Source: Sitta carolinensis (taxonomy: Eukaryota > Chordata > Aves > Passeriformes > Sittidae). Taken from it: a DNA stretch of 64,000 nt. Below, in pieces: positions 41,900 through 52,704 of this stretch; the stretch's first letter is position 1, and each line of letters starts with the position of its first letter. The notes beneath the pieces were generated by a model that was not told the DNA's origin, made no database searches, and worked only from the letters and a program-made list of their open reading frames with translations. The stretch is from positions 2,179,564 through 2,243,563 of the forward strand of contig CM063309.1 of NCBI GenBank assembly GCA_032173965.1. Reading direction: 5' to 3'. A program made the translations under genes and the position numbers.

Positions 41900-44630
41900 A
41901 TAATATTTTAGCGACTTTATTTACCAAGATCAAAATTTGCAACCATTAATTGTTTCAACAAATATTTACAATTCATGGAAAGCACGGACTGTTTGGAACC
42001 AACCAGCAAAACAGCATCAGCTGCTGCATCTCTTAACCCTCAGAAATGAGATTTTACTCTTTAAAATCGAGATTTTAAAGTAAATTCAAACTAAGAACTT
42101 CATGATCAGTGCTTAAAGAGCGAACTTACGTTACTGTTTAATATTCCCAGATGAAAAAACCAGCTGTTCTTTCCAACACGCTATTTTAAGAGTATAAAAA
42201 TTGACTCCTGGTGTGTCTGGCAGGGCAGGTGCTCCCCTTGCTGGATACAAGAATTGGCCACCAGGTTTTTACAGTCTTAACACTTGAGACTTTTTTTTGT
42301 TAATTATTGTTCCATATTACAAAAGGAAAAGAAAGAAAAAAAAAAAAAAAAAAAAGAGAACACAGTGAGGATCAGCTACCAGAGTTCCCAAAGCAGTTCA
42401 GAAGTGGAGGTCAAACCCAGGTACACAGAGCTGAGGAAAGGTCCAGATCTCTGAGGTGCATGTTCCAGGCACACTGCAGGCTGTTCAATTCTCCTGAAAT
42501 TCCACCAAAGGGACAGGAAACACCAACACCTCTCCAGGAGCAGCTCCCTCAGTTTAGGACTTTCCCAACCTTATTTCTGATGGGTCACAAAGGGTTTTTT
42601 TTTTTCTGCCACGGTGGCAACCAGGAGTCCCCCTCCAGCCTGGCCTAAAGGAAACGCACTGGGACTCGTGCCCATGACAATCAGAGACTTAGGAACTTCA
42701 GGGAAAACAAAAAATAAAAATCCCTTTCTAGCCCACTAACCAGAAGATTGTGGAATGCAGATTCCTCATGGCAAAGAGCTCTGCTTGCTCCAAGTCCATT
42801 CATTCCCATAGGAGGAAAATCAAAACCACTGACTGACCACGGGATGAGCATTACCCCTCCAGGGAGGGAGCACAGCTTGGAATTCCACCCAGATGTGGCA
42901 CCCTGGAAGAGCACAGCCCCCAGGGTCATTCCCACTGACAGAACTGGAAGCAGGATTCAAGGCCAGCCAGGGAAATGTTTTTTTCCTGATGCCAGAAGCA
43001 CTGCAGTCACCCCAGCACCTGCCCAGAGCACGGGCTGCCCCCCGAGGAATGGAGATCCCCCAGCTAAAGGAGTCCTGACCATGTCAAACTGTTGATTTTC
43101 ACCTGAAACAAAATAAAATCGTACAAACTGGACTCTCTGACACAATGAGATCTAATGTGCAGATACTGTCAGCTCTGGGGTGTAAAAAGCCCTAATTTCT
43201 TTTTTTTTTTTTTTTTTTTTTTCTCTTTTTTCCCCCCCAATACTCTTTAGGATCCATTTTTTTTCCTGCAAGTTGCCTACAGACATACAAAATTAATTCA
43301 AGTATCTCCTACACCAAAGAGGATCTCATTTGACTTTGTACTATCCATAAAAATATATCCTTGAAAATCTGGTTCACAAAATATTTCATTTGGTTACTAA
43401 AACGAAAGATATAAACTGTCAAAATACGTATAGAAACTCAATTTCAGGTTTTGTAAAGATCACAATTTAGCTACAAAATATACCAACCATCTCCCTGTTT
43501 GCAATATAGTATTTGCTTACAAAGACACCATTACTTTGCAAAATAGCTCCTACCTTACAAAATTAGGCTGGAAATTGTAATTTTGCACTACTTCCAGCAA
43601 TAAACCAGAGATTAGAACCTCATAACCCTTTGGTATAGATCTTCCTTTTTTTATTACATCATTTTGCTTCTATTTGGTTTCACGTTCCAAAACCCAGGAG
43701 AATCCCTGGCCAGGACAAGCACTGAGTGTTTAATTGCAGATATGATCAGCACACAATTTCATTTTCAATGATTGATGTTTCTCATGCCCTGAAGTAAGAA
43801 CAAACTCTTGAGAAATTAAAAACTTTCAGAGTTTAATCTCCCAAATTCTTCAGAACTTTTTGTCACCAGTCCCTGTCCCTCACACTGTGCTTCAAAATTA
43901 TTGAGGTGTTGAATTCTCTAAGAAAATCAACACAATTTTCTGTGCCTCAGACATTTCCAGCACCAGGCCTCTTGCTGCCTTCTGCAGATCCTTCCCCAAT
44001 TTGATAAACACGGCAAACATGGAAAAAAAAAAAAAAAATCCCAACTTTTTAAATTGTCATCTGAGAAAGAGTTAAGAACATAATTTATACCTCGAGCAAA
44101 GCATCAGCTTTTTTATCATCTGCCCCTGTAAATACCAATTTACAGGTTAAAATAAAAATATTTACAGACAAATAACTGAAGGAAAAAGGCTTGAAAAAGA
44201 GTAAGAAATCAAAACATACACTGGTTATAAATGTTACTAATAATGTCAGCCATGGCAAGGATTCAGTTTCATCCATGTTTTCTTTGTAACCAAATTTTGC
44301 CTCCCTTATTAGAGGTATTCAGAGGAATTTTCAAAGAAACTCTCATCACCTGCCTCATCACACGTGACTGTCCTTCCACTGTAGCTGCAATCTTGAATTT
44401 ATCAGTTTCCAGTTGTGCCAGCAGGAATTTTGGTGAGGTTTTCTTCTTTCCTGTTTGTACTTTGTCACCAACGTGTTGTAAAGAAAATCTATAGAGTCTT
44501 TGAGCTGTGAAATCTAGGTAGAAAAGTTTCATTTTTTGACCTTTCATCTAGTTTAAAAAATTCGGTATAAAAAAAAAAAAAATTCTCCTCTGATATTTCA
44601 CCAGTCCCCAAAGGTTTTTACCTTCTCTTC
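41900..44630 (-). other. ATF1: ATF1 3' untranslated region (inferred)
   Basis: AT-rich single-copy sequence downstream of the ATF1 stop without other genes. Several homopolymer runs (A at 42337-42355, T at 43200-43222). The first good distal hexamer on the minus strand is AATAAA at 41916-41921, so the UTR could reach about 41.9 kb. The extent is inferred, not shown by the sequence. Confidence 0.55.
41916..41921 (-). terminator. ATF1: Candidate ATF1 poly(A) signal
   Basis: TTTATT on the plus strand (AATAAA on minus) in a stretch ending about 550 bp from the TMPRSS12 poly(A) signal on the other strand. Proximal signals may also be used. Confidence 0.45.
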
Positions 44631-44775
44631 TTACACACTTTTATGACAGTAAAGATCTTTCAAAGTTTTTAGCTCTTCAATGAGAGTTTTGTTCTGGTTT
44701 TCCAGGACTGCCACTCGATTTTCCAAACATTTCACATACTCCTTCTTCTTCCTACGGCATTCCCGGGCAGCTTCT
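44631..44775 (-). CDS. ATF1: ATF1 last exon (bZIP) with stop
   Basis: Acceptor CTGTTGCAG. Encodes EAARECRRKKKEYVKCLENR and the zipper VAVLENQNKTLIEELKTLKD, ending YCHKSV and TAA at 44631-44633. 3'UTR follows to lower coordinates. Confidence 0.95.
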
Positions 44776-47700
44776 CTGCAACAGAGAAGCAAAATTCTTG
44801 ATTTTAGGTGTGAGATCTATTTTCTGAACATCACAATACTGTGTGGGTCACAATCTCCCATGTGTGGGTCACAATCTCCCATGTGTGGGACAAAATCTCC
44901 CATGTGTGGCTCACAGTTTCCCATGCCTGGCTCACAGTTTCCCATCTAGGGGTCACAATTCCCATGTGTGGGTCACAATTCCCATGTGTGGCTCACAGTT
45001 TCCCATGCCTGGCTCACAGTTTCCCATCTGGGGGTCACAATTCCTATGCCTGGCTCACAACCTCCCACAGCCCAGGTGTGCTCAGGTGGGGAAGGAGGCC
45101 AAGGGCACCTGGGCTGTACCAGCCATGGAGTGGCACAGCACCAGGGCAGGGATTGCCCCCTGTGCTGGACATTGCTGAGGCCCCTCCAGTTCTGGACCCT
45201 CTCTGCAAGAGCAATCTGGACAGGCTGGAGCACATCCAGAGCTGGGGAAGGGGCTGGAGCACAAGGAGGGTCTGGAGGGAGCTGGGAAAGGGGCTCAGCC
45301 TGGAGAACAGCGGGGTCAGGGGGGCCCTTCTGGCTCTGCACAGCTCCCTGACCCCAGGGGAAGCTGGGGGCTCAGTATTTCTCCCAGGAACACGGACAGG
45401 AGGAGAAGGAACAGCCTCAGGCTGTGCCAGGGCAGGCTCAGGTTGGACATCAGCAGGAATTTCTCCATGGAAAGGGAGGTCAGCACTGGGAGGGGCTGCC
45501 CAGGCAGCTTTGGAGTGCCCATCCCTGGGGGTGTCCCTCAGTGCTGGGCTGGATGTGGCACTCAGAGCTCTGGTGGAATCTGTCACAGGTTGGACTTTAT
45601 GACCCTGGGATGGTTTGTATGATCTGGAGTGACTGCAGGATCTCAGCACAGCAAACTCACCGACCCGAGCAGCTCAGGTGCACTCAGGTGAACTCACCTG
45701 TTCTTCATGAGCCTGATCTCTCGTTTCAGCTGGGGATCATCTGTCTTGCTGGTCTGCGAGGTCAGTGTGACAGGGGAGGTCATCACCACGGTCTGGGGCA
45801 GGGAGGAGGTGGTGGGCGTGGTGCGGATCTGGTAGGTCTGCATGTCCCCAGAGGCAGCTGGGGACACAGGGGACAGTGTTAGCAGGGACACTGCCGGTGA
45901 CAGGGCTGGATCCACGGCCCCAAAGCTGGGTGGGGACCGACCCAGGGGGCTGTGTCCTTCCCAGAGAGATGTGTCTGGGTGAGAACACCTCCTGGGCACT
46001 GGCTGCCTCCCTGGCTGAGGGTGACTCTAGCAAGTGACAGCAGCTCTCAGCAGCGATTTCAGCTCTGCTTGCTGAGTCCCCAGGCTGACACAGGAAGGAG
46101 AGAGAGGACTCTGTAGCAATATTCCACAGAGACAGCCTTTAATGGCCAGCAGCTCTGTGAAGGGGCACCAGGAACACAATCTCCCAGGGGCTGGGGTTTA
46201 TATGGGGCAAGGCAGGGGTTGGACACAGGCTTATGAACTTAAGGCATGCTGGGTGTTCTTTACCCGGGATTGCTTATCTTAGGGATGGCTCTCAGCCATC
46301 AGCCCACTCCTCCACACCCTCCACACCGCGGGTACTCACTCTGCACCACCACCTGGTTGCTGGGCACCAGGATCTGCTGCCCATCCGAGGTCTGGGCGTA
46401 CTGCAGGATGGTGGTGCCAGGCTGGGAGGCACTGGTGTTGGCCATGGTCAGGGTCTGCAGCCCCTGCACCCCGTCCGTGCCCGGCCCCGCCAGCTGGAGC
46501 CCGTTGGCTGCGATGGCGACTGCGAGGGAAGCACAGGGACAGGGACTGTACTGCACAGGACAAAACACAGGGAAATCACAGCATCCTACACTGGGCTGCC
46601 TTGGCAGGGACATTAAAGACCAGCCAGTGCCACCCCTGCCAGGGCAGGGACACCTCCCACTGTCCCAGGGGTGTCCAAGCCGTCCAGCTGCCTTGGCACT
46701 GCCAGGGTCCAGGGCACCCTGTGCCAGGACCTTAGATCTATTATAATCCATTAATATCAAATCCTAATATTCCATCTAACTTGGGCATGCCAGGGATCAG
46801 GCACCTGTGCCAGGACCTTAGCATCTTATTATAATCCCATTAATATCCAAATCCTAATATTCCATCTAACCTGGCCTTGGGCACTGCCAGGGATCCAGGG
46901 GCACCCTGTGCCAGGACCTTAGCATCTTATTATAATCCCATTAATATCCAAATCCTAATATTCCATCTAACCTTGGGCACTGCCAGGGATCCAGGGGCAC
47001 CCACAGCTGCTCTAGGCAAGCTCTGCCAGGGCCTCACACCCTCACAGGATGGAGAGGAGCAGGGGTGAAGCACCACAAACACCAAGTGGGAACATCAAAG
47101 GAACAAATCCTAATTTTTTGTACCTCTCTGATACTGCAGGAGCCTTTTAGTTTGGTCTGTGATATCTATATATTTATGTCTATATCTAGATATATATAGA
47201 GCTGACTTCACTGACATGTTGGGTTAAATCCAGCAAAGAACACTGCTGTGTGCATCATACCAACACCCTTAAATGTTTGAATGTGAAAAAATTAAAATGT
47301 TTTAATGTGAAAAAATTAAAATTACAAAGCACTTAGTTGATCTGAAGTCTGTAGATAGCAGTTACTTCTATGTACTAACTTTATTGACTACTAGGTAATA
47401 ACCAGCTTTTGTCCTTCATCTTACTCAAATATTTAACAAAATCTGTATTTTGAGAAAAGCTGAAGAAAAACTGAGGCTATTTTGGGTAACATACTGTACT
47501 GTCCAGTGCTTGTCTGGTAGATGGGCGTGGGAACAGACATGGAGGTGACAGTGGAGACCCCAGGACTTTCCTCATCTCCTTTTCTATCCCGTGTGTCTTC
47601 AGAAGAAAGATCTTTCAAAATTTTTCTGTGGAAAAAAAGGAGCGTGACATTTGACTGCATTCCTCACTTCAGTAAAATGATACAACCGAGGAAAATTCCA

Positions 47701-48998
47701 GCTGGTGAACATTTTGCCTGTACAAAAACCCTGCTGGGGCTGATCTCCAGTTAGAGGAGTCAAAGATTTTGCCTGTACAAAAACCCTGCTGAGGCCGATC
47801 TCCCGTTAGTGGAGTCGAAGTTTGCTCACAGCAATGATGCCTCAGAATGTTCAGTGCAGGAACAGATCCACTGCATGTTTCAAGGCAAAGGAAACAAGCT
47901 GGAGGGCAGCAGAATATTGAAAAGCCTGGGAAGAGGCAGTTTTGGTTTCCAGTAAAACCCTGAGTGAATGGCAGCCGTACCGGTAGGATGGCCGACGAGC
48001 CAAGATGCCTCGAGCCTTCTGTGAGGAGCCAATGCTGTCTGAGGAGTCCTGGGAATCCTCACTCTCAGATAAGGAAGATACCTGGTGAGAAAGGGAACAC
48101 CAGTGATGTACAGCACAAACACAGAAAGCACCTGGAATCTTTTATGTAGCAAAGGAGCAGTGGGGTTTGCTGGTGAGAATGTAAAAGTGCAATGAAAATG
48201 ACGTGAGCGTATCAGGGAGTGAATACCCGAAGTACTATCTGCAATTTTCTTTATTCCACCGGGTGCTCATCAAGTTCAAAGTGTTATTTTGTCTCTGGTG
48301 CTCCTTATTAGTGAACAAAACATTTATTTGTTGTTATCTGTGTGCCAGTAAGAGAGTGCAGAGGAATGCACAGAGCTCTGGGAAAAGCCTCTCACTGAAC
48401 TGCAGAGACAGAGCAGCCTATGATCAGCAGGGAAAAAAAAACAACCCTGCTCGTGTTGAACCTTTTTTCCCTCCCCCAACAAGGCTACAATGTTCATAAA
48501 TTACAGAAAAGGAATCAATCCAGGCAGTGGAGACTGTGCAATCAGGGGGAAGGAGAAGGAAAGAGATTTAACAGAGACACAGCCCCGAGGAGCAGCCAGT
48601 GCAGATTCCAGCAGGGCCAGCTCCCCTCTCCCTGCTCTGATGTCACAGCAGTGGCAGCTGACAATCCCTGCCAGGTTTGCTTCTCAATTTAGAGTGGGAC
48701 AAGGATCAGGGACAATCCCCTGGGTTTTAGGGCAGCTCCTGCCTCCCTCCCTCCCCCAGGGGAAGCCCAAGGGCTCTGCAGCAGGGGCTGAGAGGAGCAG
48801 GACCCGACTCACTGGAGCTCCCCGGGTTCCTCCTGCCAGGGACTCCCACAAAAATCACATGGCAAGTGAGTAAAGGACACAGGCAGGGATTGGGGTACCA
48901 CAGAAAGGGAGTCACAGCATGAGAGAGCACCCAGCAGCTCATTCCCCTTCTGGCAGCTCCCCCTTTCCCAAACGCTCCTTTTAATCCACTTCTGTTAC

Positions 48999-49062
<64 letters not shown>

Positions 49063-50828
49063 GTTATTATTATTCTGTTCAGCCCCACTGCCCTCCTTTG
49101 GCTGTCAGACCCCACCTGAGTGCCAAGGCACCAACTACAGAGCTGTGCACACGGATTTTTTTAATAAGGAGAGGTGACATCAAATGGCTTCATTTTGATG
49201 CCAAAGGTGCCTTGCCACGAGGAGGAATTTCGAGCCCAGCTGAGGGATCCCACAGGCCTGTCCTTGGGATTGCCCCAAGGCAGCTGGGTCAGAGAAGCCT
49301 CTGCACATTCCTGCCCATCCTCTCACCTACAGAACTGCACACGTGGGGGATTTAAAGCCATTGTGGAGTTACCTGCACGGTTTGCACCTGAGGGGAGTGG
49401 ATCACAGAGGAGGACTGAGCTGTCTGAATGACTCCCTGGACCTGGACTTGCTCTCCAGGAAGCTGAACCACTGTGAGGGGAGCAGAACCTCTGAGAGACA
49501 TCTACAACAGACCAGAAAGCATCAGTGAAACCTTTGTGCCACAGGACTCAGGAAGTGCAACACGTGTAGGAAAACTGCTGGAGAACCCGAGCTAGCAGCC
49601 CATTTTCATTCTAATTAAGTCACAAAAGTACCTTGAGAGATGCACATTTTTAAGACATTATTTGCATACGAAAAAGGCTGAAACAGTTCGTTATTTCCTT
49701 TGCTGGGTGAAAAATCAAATGTGGCATTATGTCACATAATCAAATATGTGATATTATGTAACATATTAAAATGCTTCAGCTTCCTAGAGGGTTTGTAGTT
49801 TTGATGTGGAACTCGCATGAGTCTTGGCACTCTTTCAATTTATATTGTTCACACTTTCATATGTTCACAAAACAAAAATAATTCAAGTTGTACATGTAGA
49901 TTGTAAGTAAATAATCACTTTTGTAATGAAATTTCTTCACTACTTTTACTAATCCGAAATACCTGAGAAGATGAAGGGATCATTAAAATACATCTGAATT
50001 TCCATTTAATGCTACTTCTGTATTGTAACTCACAATATTAAGGAACAATCAGAATTTTAGATAAAAACAGATCAGGAAACCAGCCTAGAAACAAGGCCCA
50101 GAACACCTGCTGATATTCTCTCCTATATTTAAATTTTGCATCAAAATCCCAATTGCCTCCACAGGATAAACAGTGGATGAGCTGCAAAACATTGGTTTTT
50201 TCCCAGGAAAACCCTCCTGGAAGGATTCACTCTCTCACCAGTTCTAAGGGATTCAGGTTAAAGCTCTGACAGGGATGTTACCTTAGAGGAAAAACCTCCA
50301 ATTTTCAAGTTCATATGGTTTATTCGATTAAATATGTTCATGTTGGGCTAAAATCCAAGTGTTTCCATGGTGCTGAGTACCCAGGATTGCTGCTACTACA
50401 AAAGGAGCTGGAAATGCTTTTTCTAAGGGGAAAAAAAAAATGAAACCAGGCCCTCATTTTATTCCTGAGCAGCTCCTGTGGTCGACTAACCCCAAATCTG
50501 AGCTGCACTTCTGCATTGTACCAACACAAAAATCAGCTTTTTAACACCTTAAAATTAATTTTATAACCTCCACCATCAAAGGAACACATTTTTCTCAGCC
50601 TCTTTCTGTTTTTTCCCCTTCCCTGAGCGCTTCTCAGAATGCATCTGGAGTTTTGTAGCACATAAAAAGGGCTCTGAACTGCCTGAAATGTTTGCTGAGA
50701 TCCAGGCCAGGCTTTACCTGTTGAGCAATATGAGAGAGCTGAGCTGCCTGCAGGGTTGTACCTTGTACAGCTGAGGGCTGGGACGTAACAGAGCTGCTGC
50801 TGCCGCCCTTGTGCACCTCTTCCATCAT
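44631..50828 (-). CDS. ATF1: Activating transcription factor 1, with an extra CREB Q1-like exon
   Basis: cAMP-responsive nuclear bZIP factor that binds CRE sites as a homodimer or with CREB. Seven coding exons (50718-50828, 49373-49501, 47981-48081, 47495-47625, 46340-46519, 45698-45857, 44631-44775) join without frame error into 318 residues. Residues 1-37 begin MMEEVHKGGSSSS. Residues 38-80 are a glutamine/valine-rich segment like CREB Q1. The kinase-inducible domain is at ~81-130, with the PKA site RRPSYR at Ser112. Q2 follows (GTDGVQGLQTLTM, QQILVPSNQVVVQ). The basic region REAARECRRKKKEYVKCLEN and leucine zipper end the protein (YCHKSV). ATF1 rather than CREB1/CREM is indicated by KILKDLSSEDTRDRKGD and TKTDDPQLKREIRLMKNR. 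The human protein is 271 residues and lacks the Q1 exon. Tail-to-tail with TMPRSS12. Confidence 0.93.
44838..45060. repeat. 21-bp minisatellite before the ATF1 bZIP exon
   Basis: About ten units of GTGTGGGTCACAATCTCCCA(T) with variants GCCTGGCTCACAGTTTCCCA. Translations cycle every seven residues. About 60 bp upstream, in gene direction, of the 3' splice site. Confidence 0.92.
45180..45640 (+). mobile_element. CR1 fragment, ~460 bp
   Basis: TGGACAGGCTGGAGCACATC, AGGTTGGACATCAGCAGGAA, TTTCTCCATGGAAAGGGAGG and the end TGGGATGGTTTGTATGATCT, antisense to ATF1. Shares long near-identical stretches with the copy at 15.8-16.2 kb. Confidence 0.88.
45698..45857 (-). CDS. ATF1: ATF1 exon (Q2 part 2 to basic region start)
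   Basis: 160 bp between TGTCCCCAG and GTGAGT. Encodes ASGDMQTYQIRTTPTTSSLP, QTVVMTSPVTL and KREIRLMKN. Confidence 0.93.
46340..46519 (-). CDS. ATF1: ATF1 exon (Q2 part 1)
   Basis: 180 bp between CCTCGCAG and GTGAGT. Encodes IAIAANGLQLAGPGTDGVQG, TTILQYAQTSDGQQ and ILVPSNQVVVQ, the constitutive glutamine-rich activation domain. Confidence 0.93.
46600..47045 (-). mobile_element. CR1 fragment with internal tandem amplification
   Basis: Reverse CR1 whose segment TTATTATAATCCCATTAATA with ATCCTAATATTCCATCTAAC and GGGCACTGCCAGGGATCCAG is repeated three times at ~85-103 bp spacing between 46730 and 47030, ending in CAGGGCCTCACACCCTCACA. Confidence 0.82.
47495..47625 (-). CDS. ATF1: ATF1 exon (KID C-terminal part)
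   Basis: 131 bp between TTTCCACAG and GTATGT. Encodes KILKDLSSEDTRDRKGDEES, then PTPIYQTSTGQY. Confidence 0.93.
47981..48081 (-). CDS. ATF1: ATF1 exon with the PKA site (P-box)
   Basis: 101 bp between TTCTCACCAG and GTACGG. Encodes VSSLSESEDSQDSSDSIGSS then QKARGILARRPSYR, the kinase-inducible domain core including the phosphorylated Ser and the upstream acidic CK-type sites. Confidence 0.93.
48999..49074. repeat. (ATT)n microsatellite
   Basis: About 25 ATT units with one GTT interruption, in an ATF1 intron. Confidence 0.97.
49373..49501 (-). CDS. ATF1: ATF1 Q1-like cassette exon
   Basis: 129 bp, phase 0 at both ends, acceptor TCTGTTGTAG, donor GTAACT. Encodes APLTVVQLPGEQVQVQGVIQ then TAQSSSVIHSPQVQTVQ. 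This aligns with the CREB1 segment containing VTLVQLPNGQTVQVHGVIQ and SPQVQTVQ. It can be skipped without frame change. Confidence 0.88.
49502..50717 (-). other. ATF1 intron, unique sequence
   Basis: AT-rich single-copy intron between the first coding exon and the Q1-like exon. No repeats or further exons recognised. Confidence 0.6.
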
Positions 50829-50831
50829 CAG
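50718..50831 (-). CDS. ATF1: ATF1 first coding exon
   Basis: Acceptor TTCTCCTAG then CTGATGATGG; two adjacent ATGs, the first at 50826-50828. Ends SHIAQQ before donor GTAAAG, phase 0. The three bases 50829-50831 are 5'UTR. Confidence 0.92.
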
Positions 50832-51189
50832 CTAGGAGAAAACCAGTTAAATCCAGTTAGTAAGGAGCTGGGAGAGGCAGACAGGTCCCAGTTCCAGCAG
50901 TGTTTTACACCCTCAGTGGTTCTGGTCTCGCTGGGATGTGCTCAAGGAGCTCCCTGCCCTCCAACGTGGTCAGTATTTTAAGGCACAATCCAGATTTTTG
51001 GCACTTCCCATCAAGCCCCTGAGTCCTTCTGTGCCTCCTCCTGTGGGGAGGGACAGGGGGGGACCTTGCCCTGCTCAGCCCTGGGGGTTTGGGCAGGTGG
51101 AGCCCCAAGGCTGGGCTCACCTGAGTGGAGAGCCAGCTGGGAACAGAGCGGGTTTGGGCTGGGCTGTAAAGGACACACAGAGTCAGGGA

Positions 51190-51645
51190 TTGGGTCAGGA
51201 GGAACCTTGAAGCTCATCCAGTGCCAGGGCAGGGACACCTTTCCCTGTCCAACCTGGCTTTGGGCACTGCCAGGGAGGCAGGGGCAGCTCCAGCTTCTCC
51301 AGGGCCTCACCCTCTTATTATAACCCCATGAATTTCCAATTCCTAACATCCCATCTAACCCTCACCCTCTTATTATAACCCCATGAATTTCCAATTCCTA
51401 ATATCCCATCTAACCCTCACCCTCTTATTATAACCCCATGAATTTCCAAATCCTAATATCCCATCTAACCCTCACCCTCTTATTATAACCCCATGAATTT
51501 CCAATTCCTAATATCCCATCTAACCCTCACCCTCTTATTATAACCCCATGAAGAATTTCCAATTCCTAATATCCCATCTAACCCTCACCCTCTTATTACA
51601 ACCCCATGAATTTCCAATTCCTAATATCCCATCTAACCCTGCTCT
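51190..51645 (-). mobile_element. CR1 fragment with a 55-bp tandem array
   Basis: Reverse CR1 (GGAACCTTGAAGCTCATCCA, GACACCTTTCCCTGTCCAAC, CTCCAGCTTCTCCAGGGCCT) followed from 51305 by six copies of a 55-bp unit with TTATTATAACCCCATGAATT and CCTAATATCCCATCTAACCC. Confidence 0.88.
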
Positions 51646-52299
51646 CTTTCACTCTGAAGGAAGCTCCAGGAAGAAAACCAAGATTCTTTCTACTAAAGAA
51701 TATCTTTCTCTAAGTAAGATAATTTCCAAAAATATTTTAGCCAAGCCACCAGCCAAACCTATTTTAAACTATCTGAAGGTGTATAAAAACAAACCAGGGA
51801 CTGAAATCAAAGTGAAGAGAACACACTTTTGAATTTTAAGAGTCACTCTGCCTTGATGTAATGCAGTCAGCAACACTTCTCTCATGTCTAAGATTTTATA
51901 TTTAACTGCTCAAAGTCTTGCCAGCATCCCCCCTCGGATTCTGGGGGATTCAGGGATGCACAAATGCAGGTTTCAGCTGGGGGGAGTGGGTGGACCAGCC
52001 TGGAGCATTAAAAGCTGATGGGTGAGTGTTAAACATTTTGTCACAGAAGGTTTGAAAGTGTTGAAAGGACAGTTGCTATGAGACTGGAAATTACATTTCT
52101 TTCTGTGGAAATGTGAGTCATTGATTTTTCCCTGCTGAGCAGAACCACAGCACGCAGCCCAGTGAATGCTCCGAGGGGGAAGAGTCAGCCAAGAGCAGAG
52201 TCCTGCTCCTGCAGCCCCACTGCTCTGAGGGCTCCCCAAAAAAGTCACCAAAGCAGGGCTTTGTGGGGAGAAAACTGATGGCTGGGTGAGACAAGAAAC

Positions 52300-52700
52300 T
52301 GGGATTGCCAGAGCAAAGGCTGGGAGAATTGGGACTGTTCAGCCTGGAAAGGAGAAGCCTCAGGGTAACCTAACTGTGCCCTTCCAGTGCCTGAAGGAGC
52401 TGCAGGGAAGATGGAGAGAGGTCATTACAAGGGCCTGGAGTGCCAGGAAAAGGGGCAATGGCTTTAACCTGCCCGAGGGCAGGGCTGGAGAGGATACTGG
52501 GAAGAAATTCCTCCCTGGCACGGGGTGCCCAGAGCAGCTGGGGCTGCCCCTGGAGGTGTCCAGGGCCAGGCTGGATGGGGCTTGGAGCCCCCTGGGACAG
52601 TGTGAGGTGCCCCTGGCCACGGCAGGGGCTTGGAATGAGATGTTCCTTTAAGGTCTCTCCCAGCCAAAACAAATCCATGATTCCCTGTGTCCCTTCCAGC
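52300..52700 (+). mobile_element. CR1 fragment, ~400 bp
   Basis: GACTGTTCAGCCTGGAAAGG, AGGAGCTGCAGGGAAGATGG, GGGCAATGGCTTTAACCTGC, GGCCAGGCTGGATGGGGCTT and the end TTTAAGGTCTCTCCCAGCCA. Confidence 0.9.
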
Positions 52701-52704
52701 ACAG

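Noticed and set aside
44843..45351. Plus-strand ORFs beginning MGHNLPCVGHNL or MWVTISHVWVTI
   Set aside because: Frames of the 21-bp array running into a CR1 fragment, antisense to ATF1.
44631..50828. CREB1 or CREM instead of ATF1
   Set aside because: The Q1-like exon hints at CREB, but KILKDLSSEDTRDRKGD, TKTDDPQLKREIRL and linkage to DIP2B and TMPRSS12 identify ATF1.
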